NCBI GenBank assembly: GCA_031963005.1
Contig: JASSUL010000002.1
Coordinates: forward strand, 124,001-188,000
Length of the DNA stretch: 64,000 bases
Direction: 5' to 3'
From: JASSUD01 sp031963005
GTDB lineage: Bacteria; Pseudomonadota; Gammaproteobacteria; Burkholderiales; Burkholderiaceae
Translations under genes and position numbers: made by a program
Notes under the pieces: model-generated
Seen by the model: only the letters and a program-made list of their open reading frames with translations
What the model was told of the DNA's origin: nothing
Databases searched by the model: none
In this document: piece by piece, positions 35,530 to 44,558 of the stretch
Layout of the letters: each line of letters starts with the position of its first letter
Position numbering within the stretch: position 1 is the first letter of the stretch

Positions 35530-38445
35530 ATGAGTGCGAAAGAAACAATGAGTGCGTTGCAATCTAGTGCCTATTTATTTGGCGCGAATGCACCGTATCT
35601 CGAAGAGTTATATGAATCCTATCTGAACGACCCTGCTTCGGTTTCCGAAAACTGGCGAGACTATTTTGACACACTCAGCAATCTGCAGGCAGTAGATGGG
35701 TCGCGCTCCAGTGATATTGCGCATAGCGCTATCATCGAATCTTTTGCACAGCGTGCACAGTCTAATCTCGCACAAAGGGCAGCAATACAGCCAGGCAATG
35801 CAGCAGACGATGCAAAAGTGCTTGCCGCATCAGGCAAACAGGTCTATGTACAAGCCTTAATCGATGCCTATCGCTTTTTGGGCACGCGTTGGGCAAATTT
35901 AGATCCGCTTAAACGTCAAGAACGTCCCCTCCTTCCCGAACTGGACCCTTCCTTTTATGGACTCACCGAAGCCGACATGGATACCACCTTCCATGCCGGT
36001 AATTTGCATTTCGGTTTCCAAAAAGCCACCCTGCGTGAAATCGTACAAGCGCTGCGCGATACCTACTGCGGTTCTATCGGCGCAGAGTTTATGTATATCA
36101 GCGATCCAGAGCAAAAACGCTGGTGGATGGAGCGTTTAGAATCCGTGCGCGCTACTCCGTCTTTTTCTGTAGAAAAGAAAAAACATATTCTGGAGCGTCT
36201 CGTCGCTGCGGAAGGCCTTGAGCAGTATTTGCATACGCGCTATGTAGGGCAAAAGCGGTTTTCCTTGGAAGGGGGAGAAAGCTTTATTGCAGCGATGGAC
36301 GAACTCGTACATCGTGCAGGCGCTAAAGGCGTGCAAGAAATCGTTATTGGGATGGCGCACCGTGGCCGCCTCAATCTATTGGTCAATACCTTGGGTAAAA
36401 TGCCCGCAGACTTGTTTGCTGAATTTGAAGGCAAGCAGAGTGAAGATTTACTTGCGGGCGATGTGAAATATCACAAAGGGTTCTCCAGTGATATTTCCAC
36501 TGAACACGGCCCAGTACATTTATCGCTCGCCTTTAATCCTTCGCATTTAGAGATTGTGAATCCGGTGGTTGAAGGCTCTGCGAAAGCACGGATGGCTCGT
36601 CGCAGCGATACGCAGGGAGCGCAAGTTTTACCCGTGCAAGTCCATGGCGATGCCGCCTTTGCAGGGCAGGGCGTTGTAATGGAAACGCTCAATCTAGCCC
36701 AAACACGGGGTTATGGTACGTATGGCACTGTCCATTTAATTATCAATAACCAAATTGGTTTTACGACTTCTGATCCTCGTGACGCACGCTCGACGACCTA
36801 TTGTTCCGATGTCGTCAAAATGATTGAAGCGCCGGTATTGCATGTAAATGGCGACGATCCAGAAAGTGTAGTCTTCGCGATGCAGCTCGCTATAGATTTC
36901 CGGATGCAATTTCAGAAAGATATCGTGATTGATATCGTTTGCTTCCGCAAATTAGGCCATAACGAGCAAGATACGCCTGCAGTGACCCAACCTTTAATGT
37001 ATCAAAAGATTGGAAAACACGCGGGTACCCGTAAGCTCTATGCAAAGCGTTTGCTAGAGCAAGGGGTAATCAGCGAAGGCGAGGATCAAACGTATGTAGA
37101 GCGCTACCGTGCCGCACTAGACGCAGGTCACCATACGGTCGATCCAGTTTTATCGAACTACAAAAATCAGTATACCTCCAATTGGGCTCCTTTCTTGAAG
37201 CAAGTTTGGACCGATGCAGCGGACACCGCTGTGCCTGTACAAGAACTCAAACGCCTAGCAGAGCGCCTGACGTATATTCCAGACACGGTGAAATTGCACC
37301 CTCTGGTAGAGCGGGTCATCAAAGATCGGCGCGCTATGGGACAAGGGACTCAACCCTTAGATTGGGGAATGGGAGAGCATCTTGCTTTTGCTTCCCTAGT
37401 CGCATCACGTTGTCCGATCCGCTTAACCGGCCAAGATAGTGGTCGTGGAACATTCTCTCACCGCCATGCCGTATTACACGCGCAAAATCGAGAGCGTTGG
37501 GATGAAGGCGGTTATACCCCGTTATGCAATATTGCTGAAGATCAGGCCCCCTTTGAGGTGATTGACTCGGTCCTTTCTGAAGAAGCGGTGCTCGCGTTTG
37601 AATACGGATATTCAACCACAGAGCCAAATACTTTTGTCCTCTGGGAAGCCCAGTTTGGTGATTTTGCCAATGGCGCGCAGGTGGTGATCGATCAATTTAT
37701 TTCCTCTGGCGAAGCGAAATGGGGACGCTTGTCTGGACTCACGATGCTCTTGCCACATGGCTATGAAGGGCAAGGTCCTGAGCATTCTTCTGCGCGTATA
37801 GAGCGTTATTTGCAGTTGTGCGCAGATAACAATATGCAGGTTGTTCAACCTACTACGCCCGCACAGATTTTCCACTTGCTGCGTCGACAAATGCTGCGCT
37901 TTATTCGCAAACCTTTAATCGTGATGACACCGAAGTCCTTGCTACGCCATAAAGGCGCGGTGAGTGACCTCTCTGAACTCGCTGTAGGCGGCTTCCAAAC
38001 GGTCATTGGAGAATCGGATAAGACGTTTGAGATCGCTGAACCGAAAAAAGTGAAGCGTGTACTCGCCTGCTCTGGTCGCATCTATTACGATTTGATTGCG
38101 CACCGCAAACAACTAGCTTGTCAGGATGTAGTGATTCTGCGTGTAGAACAGCTCTATCCTTTCCCTCAAGCAGCCCTGGAAGCGGAACTCAAAAAATATC
38201 CTAATGCCTCAGAATTGGTTTGGGTACAGGATGAGCCTCAGAATCAAGGTCCTTGGACTGCTGTAGAGCATTATTTGCTGGATGCCTTAAAAGCAACGCA
38301 TAAAAATGGCTATACCTTAGCGTATAGTGGCCGCGCAGCGTGCGCATCCCCTGCAGTGGGATATCACGCCAAACACGTTGAACAGCAAAAGGCATTACTC
38401 CAAAGCGCGTTTGATCGTATTACGGCCCCTATTGCTGAGAAATAG
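35530..38445 (+). CDS. sucA: 2-oxoglutarate dehydrogenase E1
   Basis: SucA is the thiamine-diphosphate-dependent E1 of the 2-oxoglutarate dehydrogenase complex of the citric acid cycle. The ~971 residues include the N-terminal E2-binding stretch (SSAYLFGANAPYLEELYESY), the HRGRLNLL region of the substrate site, the HVNGDDPESV thiamine-binding loop, CFRKLGHNEQDTP, and the C-terminal transketolase-like half with RGTFSHRHAV and LPHGYEGQGPEHSSAR. Start is uncertain: ATG at 35530 or 35548 (both read MSA, from a small direct repeat), or GTG at 35497. sucB follows 137 bp on. Confidence 0.96.
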   Translation: MSAKETMSALQSSAYLFGANAPYLEELYESYLNDPASVSENWRDYFDTLSNLQAVDGSRSSDIAHSAIIESFAQRAQSNLAQRAAIQPGNAADDAKVLAASGKQVYVQALIDAYRFLGTRWANLDPLKRQERPLLPELDPSFYGLTEADMDTTFHAGNLHFGFQKATLREIVQALRDTYCGSIGAEFMYISDPEQKRWWMERLESVRATPSFSVEKKKHILERLVAAEGLEQYLHTRYVGQKRFSLEGGESFIAAMDELVHRAGAKGVQEIVIGMAHRGRLNLLVNTLGKMPADLFAEFEGKQSEDLLAGDVKYHKGFSSDISTEHGPVHLSLAFNPSHLEIVNPVVEGSAKARMARRSDTQGAQVLPVQVHGDAAFAGQGVVMETLNLAQTRGYGTYGTVHLIINNQIGFTTSDPRDARSTTYCSDVVKMIEAPVLHVNGDDPESVVFAMQLAIDFRMQFQKDIVIDIVCFRKLGHNEQDTPAVTQPLMYQKIGKHAGTRKLYAKRLLEQGVISEGEDQTYVERYRAALDAGHHTVDPVLSNYKNQYTSNWAPFLKQVWTDAADTAVPVQELKRLAERLTYIPDTVKLHPLVERVIKDRRAMGQGTQPLDWGMGEHLAFASLVASRCPIRLTGQDSGRGTFSHRHAVLHAQNRERWDEGGYTPLCNIAEDQAPFEVIDSVLSEEAVLAFEYGYSTTEPNTFVLWEAQFGDFANGAQVVIDQFISSGEAKWGRLSGLTMLLPHGYEGQGPEHSSARIERYLQLCADNNMQVVQPTTPAQIFHLLRRQMLRFIRKPLIVMTPKSLLRHKGAVSDLSELAVGGFQTVIGESDKTFEIAEPKKVKRVLACSGRIYYDLIAHRKQLACQDVVILRVEQLYPFPQAALEAELKKYPNASELVWVQDEPQNQGPWTAVEHYLLDALKATHKNGYTLAYSGRAACASPAVGYHAKHVEQQKALLQSAFDRITAPIAEK

Positions 38446-38478
38446 GATAACCCCCCAATTTATAAGTATGACGTTGAG

Positions 38479-38507
38479 AGGTGCGCGTTTTTCAATAGCG
38501 CGCACCT
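38479..38507 (+). other. hairpin between sucA and sucB
   Basis: AGGTGCGCG pairs with CGCGCACCT across an 11-base loop, in the sucA-sucB gap. It has no downstream T-tract, so it is more likely an mRNA stability or processing element than a terminator. Confidence 0.5.
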
Positions 38508-38582
38508 TCCTCTAAGCAAATTGGGCCGCTATTGCATGGTCAATGGAATCCCTTTATTGCTCCCCAAAATTCAGGAAGAAAT

Positions 38583-39836
38583 ATGTCGATTATTGAAGTC
38601 AAAGTCCCTCAACTTTCCGAGTCCGTTGCTGAAGCTACGCTATTAAAATGGCTGAAACGCCCTGGTGAAGCTGTCGAGCGCGATGAAATTCTTATCGAAA
38701 TTGAAACCGATAAAGTCGTACTCGAAGTGCCCGCTCCAGCAGCAGGCGTGATAGCGCAGACGCTCAGAAATGATGGCGATACGGTCGCCACCGATGAAGT
38801 GATTGCCACGATCGATACCGAAGCGAAAGAAAGTCTGAGCCCAGTGCAAGTTCAGCCCGTTGCAGCCGCTGAAAATAAAGCGCCGTCTTCAGCTTCTTCT
38901 TCCAAATCCGCAAGCGCGATGCCTTCTGCTGCGAAATTGCTCAATGAGAAAGCAATTTCCCAAGAGGCGCTGCAAGGAACTGGCCGTGACGGACGCATTA
39001 CGAAAGCCGATGCATTAGCAATCGTGCAAGGTCAAGCCCCCAATGCGGCAAGTTCGGCTGTGCGCTCCTCTGCTGCAGCGCCCGCAAAAGCATCTAGCCC
39101 ACTTCCAGCAACCCCTTCGATCGCGAATTTGCAAGGCCGCTTTGAACAGCGTGTGCCTATGTCTCGTTTGCGTGCCCGTATTGCTGAGCGCTTAATCGAA
39201 TCGCAGCAAACCAATGCCATTTTGACGACTTTTAACGAAGTCAATATGCAAGCCGCAATGGATTTGCGCGCCAAATACAAAGACAAATTTGAAAAACAGC
39301 ACGGCGTACGTCTGGGCTTTATGTCCTTCTTTGTCAAAGCGGCTGTGCACGCGCTCAAAAAATATCCCATCATCAATGCTTCCGTAGATGGTCATGACAT
39401 TGTGTACCATGATTACTTCGATATCGGCATTGCTGTAGGTTCTCCTCGTGGATTAGTCGTCCCCATTTTGCGGGATGTCGACCAAATGAGCGTCGCAGAT
39501 ATTGAGAAGAAAATCGCTGAATTTGGCCAAAAAGCCAAAGATGGCAAACTCACTCTAGAAGAACTCACCGGCGGGACTTTCTCCATTTCAAATGGTGGTG
39601 TATTTGGCTCAATGCTCTCTACTCCGATCATTAACCCTCCTCAATCCGCTATCTTAGGGGTACATGCTACTAAAGAACGTGCAGTGGTAGAAAATGGACA
39701 AGTGGTCGTACGCCCAATGAACTATCTCGCTATGTCTTACGACCATCGAATCATCGATGGCCGCGAAGCGGTATTAGGCCTAGTCGCCATGAAAGAAGCA
39801 CTCGAAGATCCTGCTTCCTTATTGTTTGATTTGTAA
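38583..39836 (+). CDS. sucB: 2-oxoglutarate dehydrogenase E2 (dihydrolipoyl succinyltransferase)
   Basis: SucB forms the core of the complex and moves the succinyl group from lipoate to CoA. The 417 residues have an N-terminal lipoyl domain with lysine 44 in IEIETDKVVLEV, an Ala/Ser/Pro-rich linker, the E1/E3-binding domain at about 118-153 (SAMPSAAKLLNEKAISQ), and the catalytic domain ending in YDHRIIDGREA, with catalytic His387 and Asp391. The ATG at 38583 has AGGAAG upstream. The E3 gene (lpd/odhL) that usually follows in Burkholderiales is missing here; a terminator and repeat A come next. Confidence 0.96.
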   Translation: MSIIEVKVPQLSESVAEATLLKWLKRPGEAVERDEILIEIETDKVVLEVPAPAAGVIAQTLRNDGDTVATDEVIATIDTEAKESLSPVQVQPVAAAENKAPSSASSSKSASAMPSAAKLLNEKAISQEALQGTGRDGRITKADALAIVQGQAPNAASSAVRSSAAAPAKASSPLPATPSIANLQGRFEQRVPMSRLRARIAERLIESQQTNAILTTFNEVNMQAAMDLRAKYKDKFEKQHGVRLGFMSFFVKAAVHALKKYPIINASVDGHDIVYHDYFDIGIAVGSPRGLVVPILRDVDQMSVADIEKKIAEFGQKAKDGKLTLEELTGGTFSISNGGVFGSMLSTPIINPPQSAILGVHATKERAVVENGQVVVRPMNYLAMSYDHRIIDGREAVLGLVAMKEALEDPASLLFDL

Positions 39837-39900
39837 TATGGCAAATGCACACTAGCCTGTGCTGGAGAGTGCGTTGTTATAAAAAATAACACCAACGATT

Positions 39901-39960
39901 AAATTGCCCCTAAAAAGTGACGTGCTTCAAAGCAGATAACTTTTTAGGGGCAATTTTTTT
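39901..39960 (+). terminator. strong terminator after sucB
   Basis: A perfect 18 bp stem (AAATTGCCCCTAAAAAGT with its complement at 39939-39956, 20-base loop) is followed by a T7 run. It ends the suc transcript. Confidence 0.95.
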
Positions 39961-40021
39961 AATATCTTTTATAGTTTTCTTTTAATAGACTTCTTTCGAA
40001 CCGCTGTAGTCCAAACCGGCT

Positions 40022-40156
40022 GTAGGTTGGTGGTGAGGCACGAACGCCAACAAGCGTACCGCTGACTTTTAATGGATGCTTATTAGATAATCGTAAGCAG
40101 ATCATCAAGGACGCCATGGTGGGCATGTTGGGGTTCGTGCCTCACCACCAACCTAC
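40022..40156. repeat. REP-pair element, family A copy 2
   Basis: This is a 135 bp element bounded by GTAGGTTGG and CCAACCTAC. Its ~31 bp ends are inverted copies with one mismatch, and the spacer is close to that of the copy at 2191-2324. Each end forms a REP-like hairpin. It lies against the decayed 3' part of the F-box/ankyrin gene at 40221-41849, whose homology stops at its right edge. Confidence 0.88.
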
Positions 40157-40220
40157 TTGTTCAGCGATATCTAAAAGAGATTTAAGATCAGCTTTTTTTC
40201 GTATAGATATTTAACTTTAT

Positions 40221-41849
40221 CTAAATCATGTATTTAGATTGCGGCGAGCGAGCGAGCGAGAGCAGAACAGGTTTATTGCCATTATTTTTTAGCGCTATTT
40301 CTATATTTGCTCCATTTTTTATAAGAAATTGTGCTAATTTATAGTATTGAATATCTTTATTTTCTTCAAGGCATCTGCTGACATATGCAAGAAAATAATC
40401 TAAGCAAACGGGCTCCTTGCTTATATTTGTCGCATTTTCAATTAATAGCTCGATTATCTTAAATTCTGTATATTTCGTTTTCATATCTACAGGAAAAAGT
40501 CGACTATCCGATTGTATTTTTTCTGCAATATTATTTTTGTTTTCTAAGATAGTTATTAAAAACCCAGTTAAATATTTTAAATCGCAATGTATAGTTGCGC
40601 CATGATTAATAAAAAAGGCTGCGGCAGACGCATTATGATTTAATAATGCATTATCTAATGGGCTTAACCCATTTTTATCAAGGCTATCAATATTAAAATT
40701 ATGTTTTAAGAGTAGTTCAAAAAATGGGGCATTAAAACGGCCATGTAGAGGATCTTGACGAGTGTTATTGGTTTCGTCATATATCCAACGATTGTTAAAT
40801 ATATTGCTGTTAAGCATATTCATTAAAATGAGACGACTAGATTCATTAGTATTATAATCTGCACAAACAGATACTCCTTGTTTAATATAATTTGGAGGGG
40901 TTTCTAAGAAAGCCTTTAAATCAGGTTCTTGAATTTGTATACAAAGCATGAAATAATATTTTCGAATAAAAAAGATATACTCTGGGTGAATCACTGTCGT
41001 AGGAGAGGGGTTTTCCTCTTTTATGGGTTTGTTTTCAGAGGAAATGGTCCATACTGAAGTAAGTATTTCTGTGGAGTGGAGTAACCCTATTTTTTTAAAA
41101 TCTTTAATAGTTATATTGAAAAGATTTTTATTGAAAAATAAATCGGTTGCTTCTGCAAGATTTCCTCTTTTAAGAAGAGGTCTAGAAAACATTACATTTC
41201 TGACAAATTGTTCCTTGAAGACATTTTCTGCTAACAGTGAATCTTCTCTTAAATAATTTCTTTCTATATTAAAAATGGGTCCTGGTTGAAAGAAGTTATT
41301 TATGGAAGGGTTCATTCCCTTTATGATTGTAAAATTAGAGAGACTTTCTCTTTGATCAATATAGGTTTCAAGTATACGCTCATCTTCTTGGTAAAAAATA
41401 TAGTCATTTTTCAAAATTTTCATAGTTATATTTTTTATTTTTTGTTTTTCAAAAATTTCTCGACTAAAATATTCTTCATCAGTATCTTCTTTTAGAAGTT
41501 TTAATAAATATTCAACGTAATCCATTTGAAGTTTTTCTTCTGGTATTCGAGATAAAGCAAATCGAACTTCTGCGTTAAAAAATTCAGTAACTTGAAAATA
41601 AAAATAATAACTCACTTCAGAAAGTCGAAGCAGGGTGCCAGAACTACAAAATGCTAAAATTCTTGTGAATGTCTCAACGGGCATGCCATCGAGTCGCATA
41701 TTTTTTATGGTAGGGTCAATAGCATTTGCAATCGATTCTACGTTGTCTGCAGGAAACGTGGAAATAGGATTATGAGAGCTAATAGGGGTAAGCGCTGGTT
41801 CAGCATTGTCAGCAGCTCTCGAGCTTATAGGCGAAAAGCTAAACATCAT
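40221..41849 (-). CDS. F-box / ankyrin protein A1, 3'-decayed
   Basis: The 542-residue product has an F-box at 53-88 (LDGMPVETFTRILAFC), a ~300-residue conserved middle shared with its neighbour A2 (including RPLLKRGNLAEATDLF and IGLLHSTE), and ankyrin-like repeats near 390-440 (NGLSPLDNALLNHNASAAAF). The end is damaged. After NKPVLL the paralogue reads LLFAAIKMHD, but here a (GCGA)4 run at 40244-40259 shifts the frame. The homologous AAI codons reappear in another frame, followed by a stop, then HDLDKVKYLYEKK. So the gene is truncated relative to A2 by about 115 residues, including the C-terminal membrane helix. F-box function may remain. It is AT-rich. Confidence 0.8.
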   Translation of the reverse strand: MMFSFSPISSRAADNAEPALTPISSHNPISTFPADNVESIANAIDPTIKNMRLDGMPVETFTRILAFCSSGTLLRLSEVSYYFYFQVTEFFNAEVRFALSRIPEEKLQMDYVEYLLKLLKEDTDEEYFSREIFEKQKIKNITMKILKNDYIFYQEDERILETYIDQRESLSNFTIIKGMNPSINNFFQPGPIFNIERNYLREDSLLAENVFKEQFVRNVMFSRPLLKRGNLAEATDLFFNKNLFNITIKDFKKIGLLHSTEILTSVWTISSENKPIKEENPSPTTVIHPEYIFFIRKYYFMLCIQIQEPDLKAFLETPPNYIKQGVSVCADYNTNESSRLILMNMLNSNIFNNRWIYDETNNTRQDPLHGRFNAPFFELLLKHNFNIDSLDKNGLSPLDNALLNHNASAAAFFINHGATIHCDLKYLTGFLITILENKNNIAEKIQSDSRLFPVDMKTKYTEFKIIELLIENATNISKEPVCLDYFLAYVSRCLEENKDIQYYKLAQFLIKNGANIEIALKNNGNKPVLLSLARSPQSKYMI

Positions 41850-41894
41850 TTAATCATTCCAAGTGAGGAAAAAGGTAAGAGGACAAGCATTTAT

Positions 41895-42050
41895 GTATAC
41901 TATTATCCTTCATGATGAATATTTGCGTATCTAGGCACAGAGAAAATCTCTGATGTTTATTTTTTTATCGTAAATTGAAGCGTGGAGGATGAACATAATC
42001 TATACAGGATTCCATTGAACTTACTTAAAAATGGGACTTAAGTAGAATGT
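41895..42050 (-). promoter_or_regulatory. upstream block shared by A1 and A2
   Basis: The DNA upstream of A1 matches that upstream of A2 (about 44131-44290): CATGATGAATATTTG, GTATCTAGGC, ATCTCTGATG, TCGTAAATTG and GAACTTACT appear in order in both. The duplication therefore carried the promoter region. Exact promoter boxes cannot be assigned. Confidence 0.55.
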
Positions 42051-42092
42051 TGAGAATCCTATCTTCAAGAAAAGACTAAATTATGATTTTGA

Positions 42093-44066
42093 TCAGTAAG
42101 CTTCCCAGGGTTTTTGGCCTGAGTTGATCCTTGGAGATATTGTTGGATAAATTACATAATAATAAAATATTATTCCAGCGAGTAAACATATGCTAGCTAC
42201 ATTCAATAAAGGTTCGTATGCTATACATGCTGTTTCAAAAATAGTTAGATGTATTTTTGGATATAAATGCAGATTGAAAAGTTGCCAAAATTCTATGGTG
42301 TTTATAAGCGATATTGGTAAATGAGATGACCGAAGATGTACACTTGAAAATGCTCCATTTTTTGCTAAAAAATCCATAATTTCATAGCATTTTTCCTCTT
42401 CAGCTACATCGAAATGGGAAAGAAGAAGATGAATATTTTCATTAAGATCCGTATTTTTTTCGTACAGATATTGGACTTTATTTAAGTCATGCATTTTAAT
42501 TGCAGCAAAAAGAAGAGCGGTTTTATTAGCATCATGTTCTAGAGCTATTTCTAGATTTGCTCCATTTTCCATAAGAAATTGTGCTAAATCACAGTATTGC
42601 ATATTGCTTTTCAATCTAGCATTTTTGCTGACATATGCAAGAAAATAACTTAAGCGAGAAGGATCTTGGTCTGTATTTGTCGCATTTTCAACCAATAGTT
42701 TTATTATTTCAAATTTTGTATATTTTAATTTTTGTGCACTATTATTTTCTTTTTCTAAGATCATTATCAGTAAATCAATTGAGTATCGAGAGTGCGAATT
42801 TATCGTTGCTCCATGATTTATAAAAAATTCTGCGGCAAGTATGTCCTTAAGTAATAATGCTTTATTTAATGGAGTTAGTCCATATTTATCAAGTCTATCA
42901 ATATTAAAATGATTATTTAAGAGTAATTTAAAAAGTTGTGGATGGAAGGTATCATGTAGCGGATTTCGATATGTGCTGCTTATTTCGTTATATATCGAAA
43001 CATCGTATAATAGATTGCTTTCAAGCATATTATTTAAAATGAGACGATGAGATTCATTAATATTATAATTTGCACAAGCAGATATTCCCCGTTTAATATA
43101 CTGTGGAGGAATTTTAAAAAAGGCCTTAAAGTTGTGGTCTTGAATTTGAGTGCAAATGGTAAAGAAATATTTCCTAATAAAAAAGGTGTATTCTGGATGA
43201 AGTATTGTTGTAGAAATAGGATTTTTCTCTTCTATGGTTTCATTTTCAGAAGAAATGGTCCATACTGAAGCAAGCATTTCTGTGGAGTGTAGTAAACCTA
43301 TTATTTTTAAATCTTGAATAGTGATATTTTTAGAATTTTTATTGAGAAATAAATCAGTTGCTTCTGCAAGATTTCCTCTTCTTAGAAGGGGGCGAGAGAA
43401 AATCATATTTCTGATGAAATTTTCCTTGAAAATATCTTTTTCTAAAATTACAATTAGTATTGATGAATCTCCTTGCGGATTAAAAATAGGTCCTGGTTTA
43501 AATAATTTATTTATAAGAGGATTCGCCCCTTTTATAATTGTACTCAGAGAGAAACCTTCATTTTTTGCATAAGAATAGTAGCCATTTTTTAAATTGTGCA
43601 TAATTATATTTTTTCTTTTCTGATTTTTAAATATTTCTCGAATAAAATATTCTTTATCTGTGCTTTCTTTTAAATTTTTTGATATATATTCTATATAACT
43701 TAAATTAAGATATTCTTTTGGTATTCGAGATAAAGAAAGTCGAACTTCTGAATTGAAAAATTGAATAACTTGAAAATAAAAATAATAATTTGCTTCAGAA
43801 AGCCGAATTAGTGAAATGGCATCGCAAAATTCTAAAATTTTTCTGAATGTTTCAAGAGGGATAGTGTCAAGTCGCGTGTTTCTTATAGTAGAAATTTTGG
43901 TCTTATTTCCACTTGTGGAACCTTCTATAGCATTTGAAATGGGCTCTTTTTTTCCTATTTCAGTGGCTGCAGAAAACGTTGAAATATCATTGTGAAATGT
44001 AATAGGGGCGCGCGCTGGTTTCGTGTTGCCAGCAATTTTCGAAGTGATATGTGAGGAGCCGAACAT
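42093..44066 (-). CDS. F-box / ankyrin protein A2 with C-terminal membrane segment
   Basis: This 657-residue protein is the full-length paralogue of A1. The F-box is at residues 67-100 (LDTIPLETFRKILEF), the shared middle contains RPLLRRGNLAEATDLF and IGLLHSTEM, and ankyrin-like units lie at about 370-570 (YGLTPLNKALLLKD, DANKTALLFAAIK). The C-terminal ~60 residues hold a hydrophobic segment (LLNVASICLLAGIIFYYYVI) that could anchor the protein in a membrane. Head-to-tail pairing with A1 and matching upstream DNA show tandem duplication. A perfect terminator-like hairpin lies in its 5' leader. Skp1 binding and host action are inferred. Confidence 0.83.
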   Translation of the reverse strand: MFGSSHITSKIAGNTKPARAPITFHNDISTFSAATEIGKKEPISNAIEGSTSGNKTKISTIRNTRLDTIPLETFRKILEFCDAISLIRLSEANYYFYFQVIQFFNSEVRLSLSRIPKEYLNLSYIEYISKNLKESTDKEYFIREIFKNQKRKNIIMHNLKNGYYSYAKNEGFSLSTIIKGANPLINKLFKPGPIFNPQGDSSILIVILEKDIFKENFIRNMIFSRPLLRRGNLAEATDLFLNKNSKNITIQDLKIIGLLHSTEMLASVWTISSENETIEEKNPISTTILHPEYTFFIRKYFFTICTQIQDHNFKAFFKIPPQYIKRGISACANYNINESHRLILNNMLESNLLYDVSIYNEISSTYRNPLHDTFHPQLFKLLLNNHFNIDRLDKYGLTPLNKALLLKDILAAEFFINHGATINSHSRYSIDLLIMILEKENNSAQKLKYTKFEIIKLLVENATNTDQDPSRLSYFLAYVSKNARLKSNMQYCDLAQFLMENGANLEIALEHDANKTALLFAAIKMHDLNKVQYLYEKNTDLNENIHLLLSHFDVAEEEKCYEIMDFLAKNGAFSSVHLRSSHLPISLINTIEFWQLFNLHLYPKIHLTIFETACIAYEPLLNVASICLLAGIIFYYYVIYPTISPRINSGQKPWEAY

Positions 44067-44083
44067 AATTTAATAAATTTTAT

Positions 44084-44129
44084 AAGTAAAAAAGTAGCAG
44101 GATAGAAAAATTCTTATCCTGCTACTTTT
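44084..44129 (-). terminator. terminator-like hairpin in the A2 leader
   Basis: A perfect 15 bp stem (AAAAGTAGCAGGATA / TATCCTGCTACTTTT, 10-base loop) lies about 25 nt upstream of the A2 start. On the minus strand, the stem is followed by a T6 run, so it would stop transcription heading into A2. No counterpart is present upstream of A1. It could be an attenuator, or a terminator left from an earlier gene. Confidence 0.7.
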
Positions 44130-44558
44130 CATGATGAATATTTGGGTATATAGGCGCTGAGAAGATCTCTGATGACTATTTCTTACCGTAAATTGGACAT
44201 TAGAGAATTCAAATAATCTATAGAGTATTTGATGGAACTTACTCAAAGATCTGGCTAAAATAAACGTAGAAGTTGAGAATCTCAGCTTTCAGCTAGGAGT
44301 CGGCACTACACTGCTATCTATTCGCTATTTTTCTAACTTGTAAGGAGGTAGTGGGGTAATGCAGTGCTGCTGCGAAATGTCGAGCTGGGTTTACCAATTG
44401 GTTAAATAGGCGTTTAGCTGTAGCAGTCTAAGAATGCTTTTATATATAATTCTGGGCACAGCTAGGTCTTTCATCGACTGTTGAGCGAAGAAAGATCTAT
44501 AAGAATGCCGTGCCTCGCAGAAAGAAAATTTGCTTTGCAACTACAGGAATGATACGAA
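44130..44558. other. divergent intergenic region
   Basis: The first ~160 bp are the duplicated upstream block of A2. The rest, up to the gene at 44559, shows no coding sequence or repeat that I recognise. Confidence 0.5.

Noticed and set aside
40244..40259. Phase-variable on/off switch of A1
   Set aside because: Adding or removing repeats does not restore a long frame, since a stop follows in the homologous frame.
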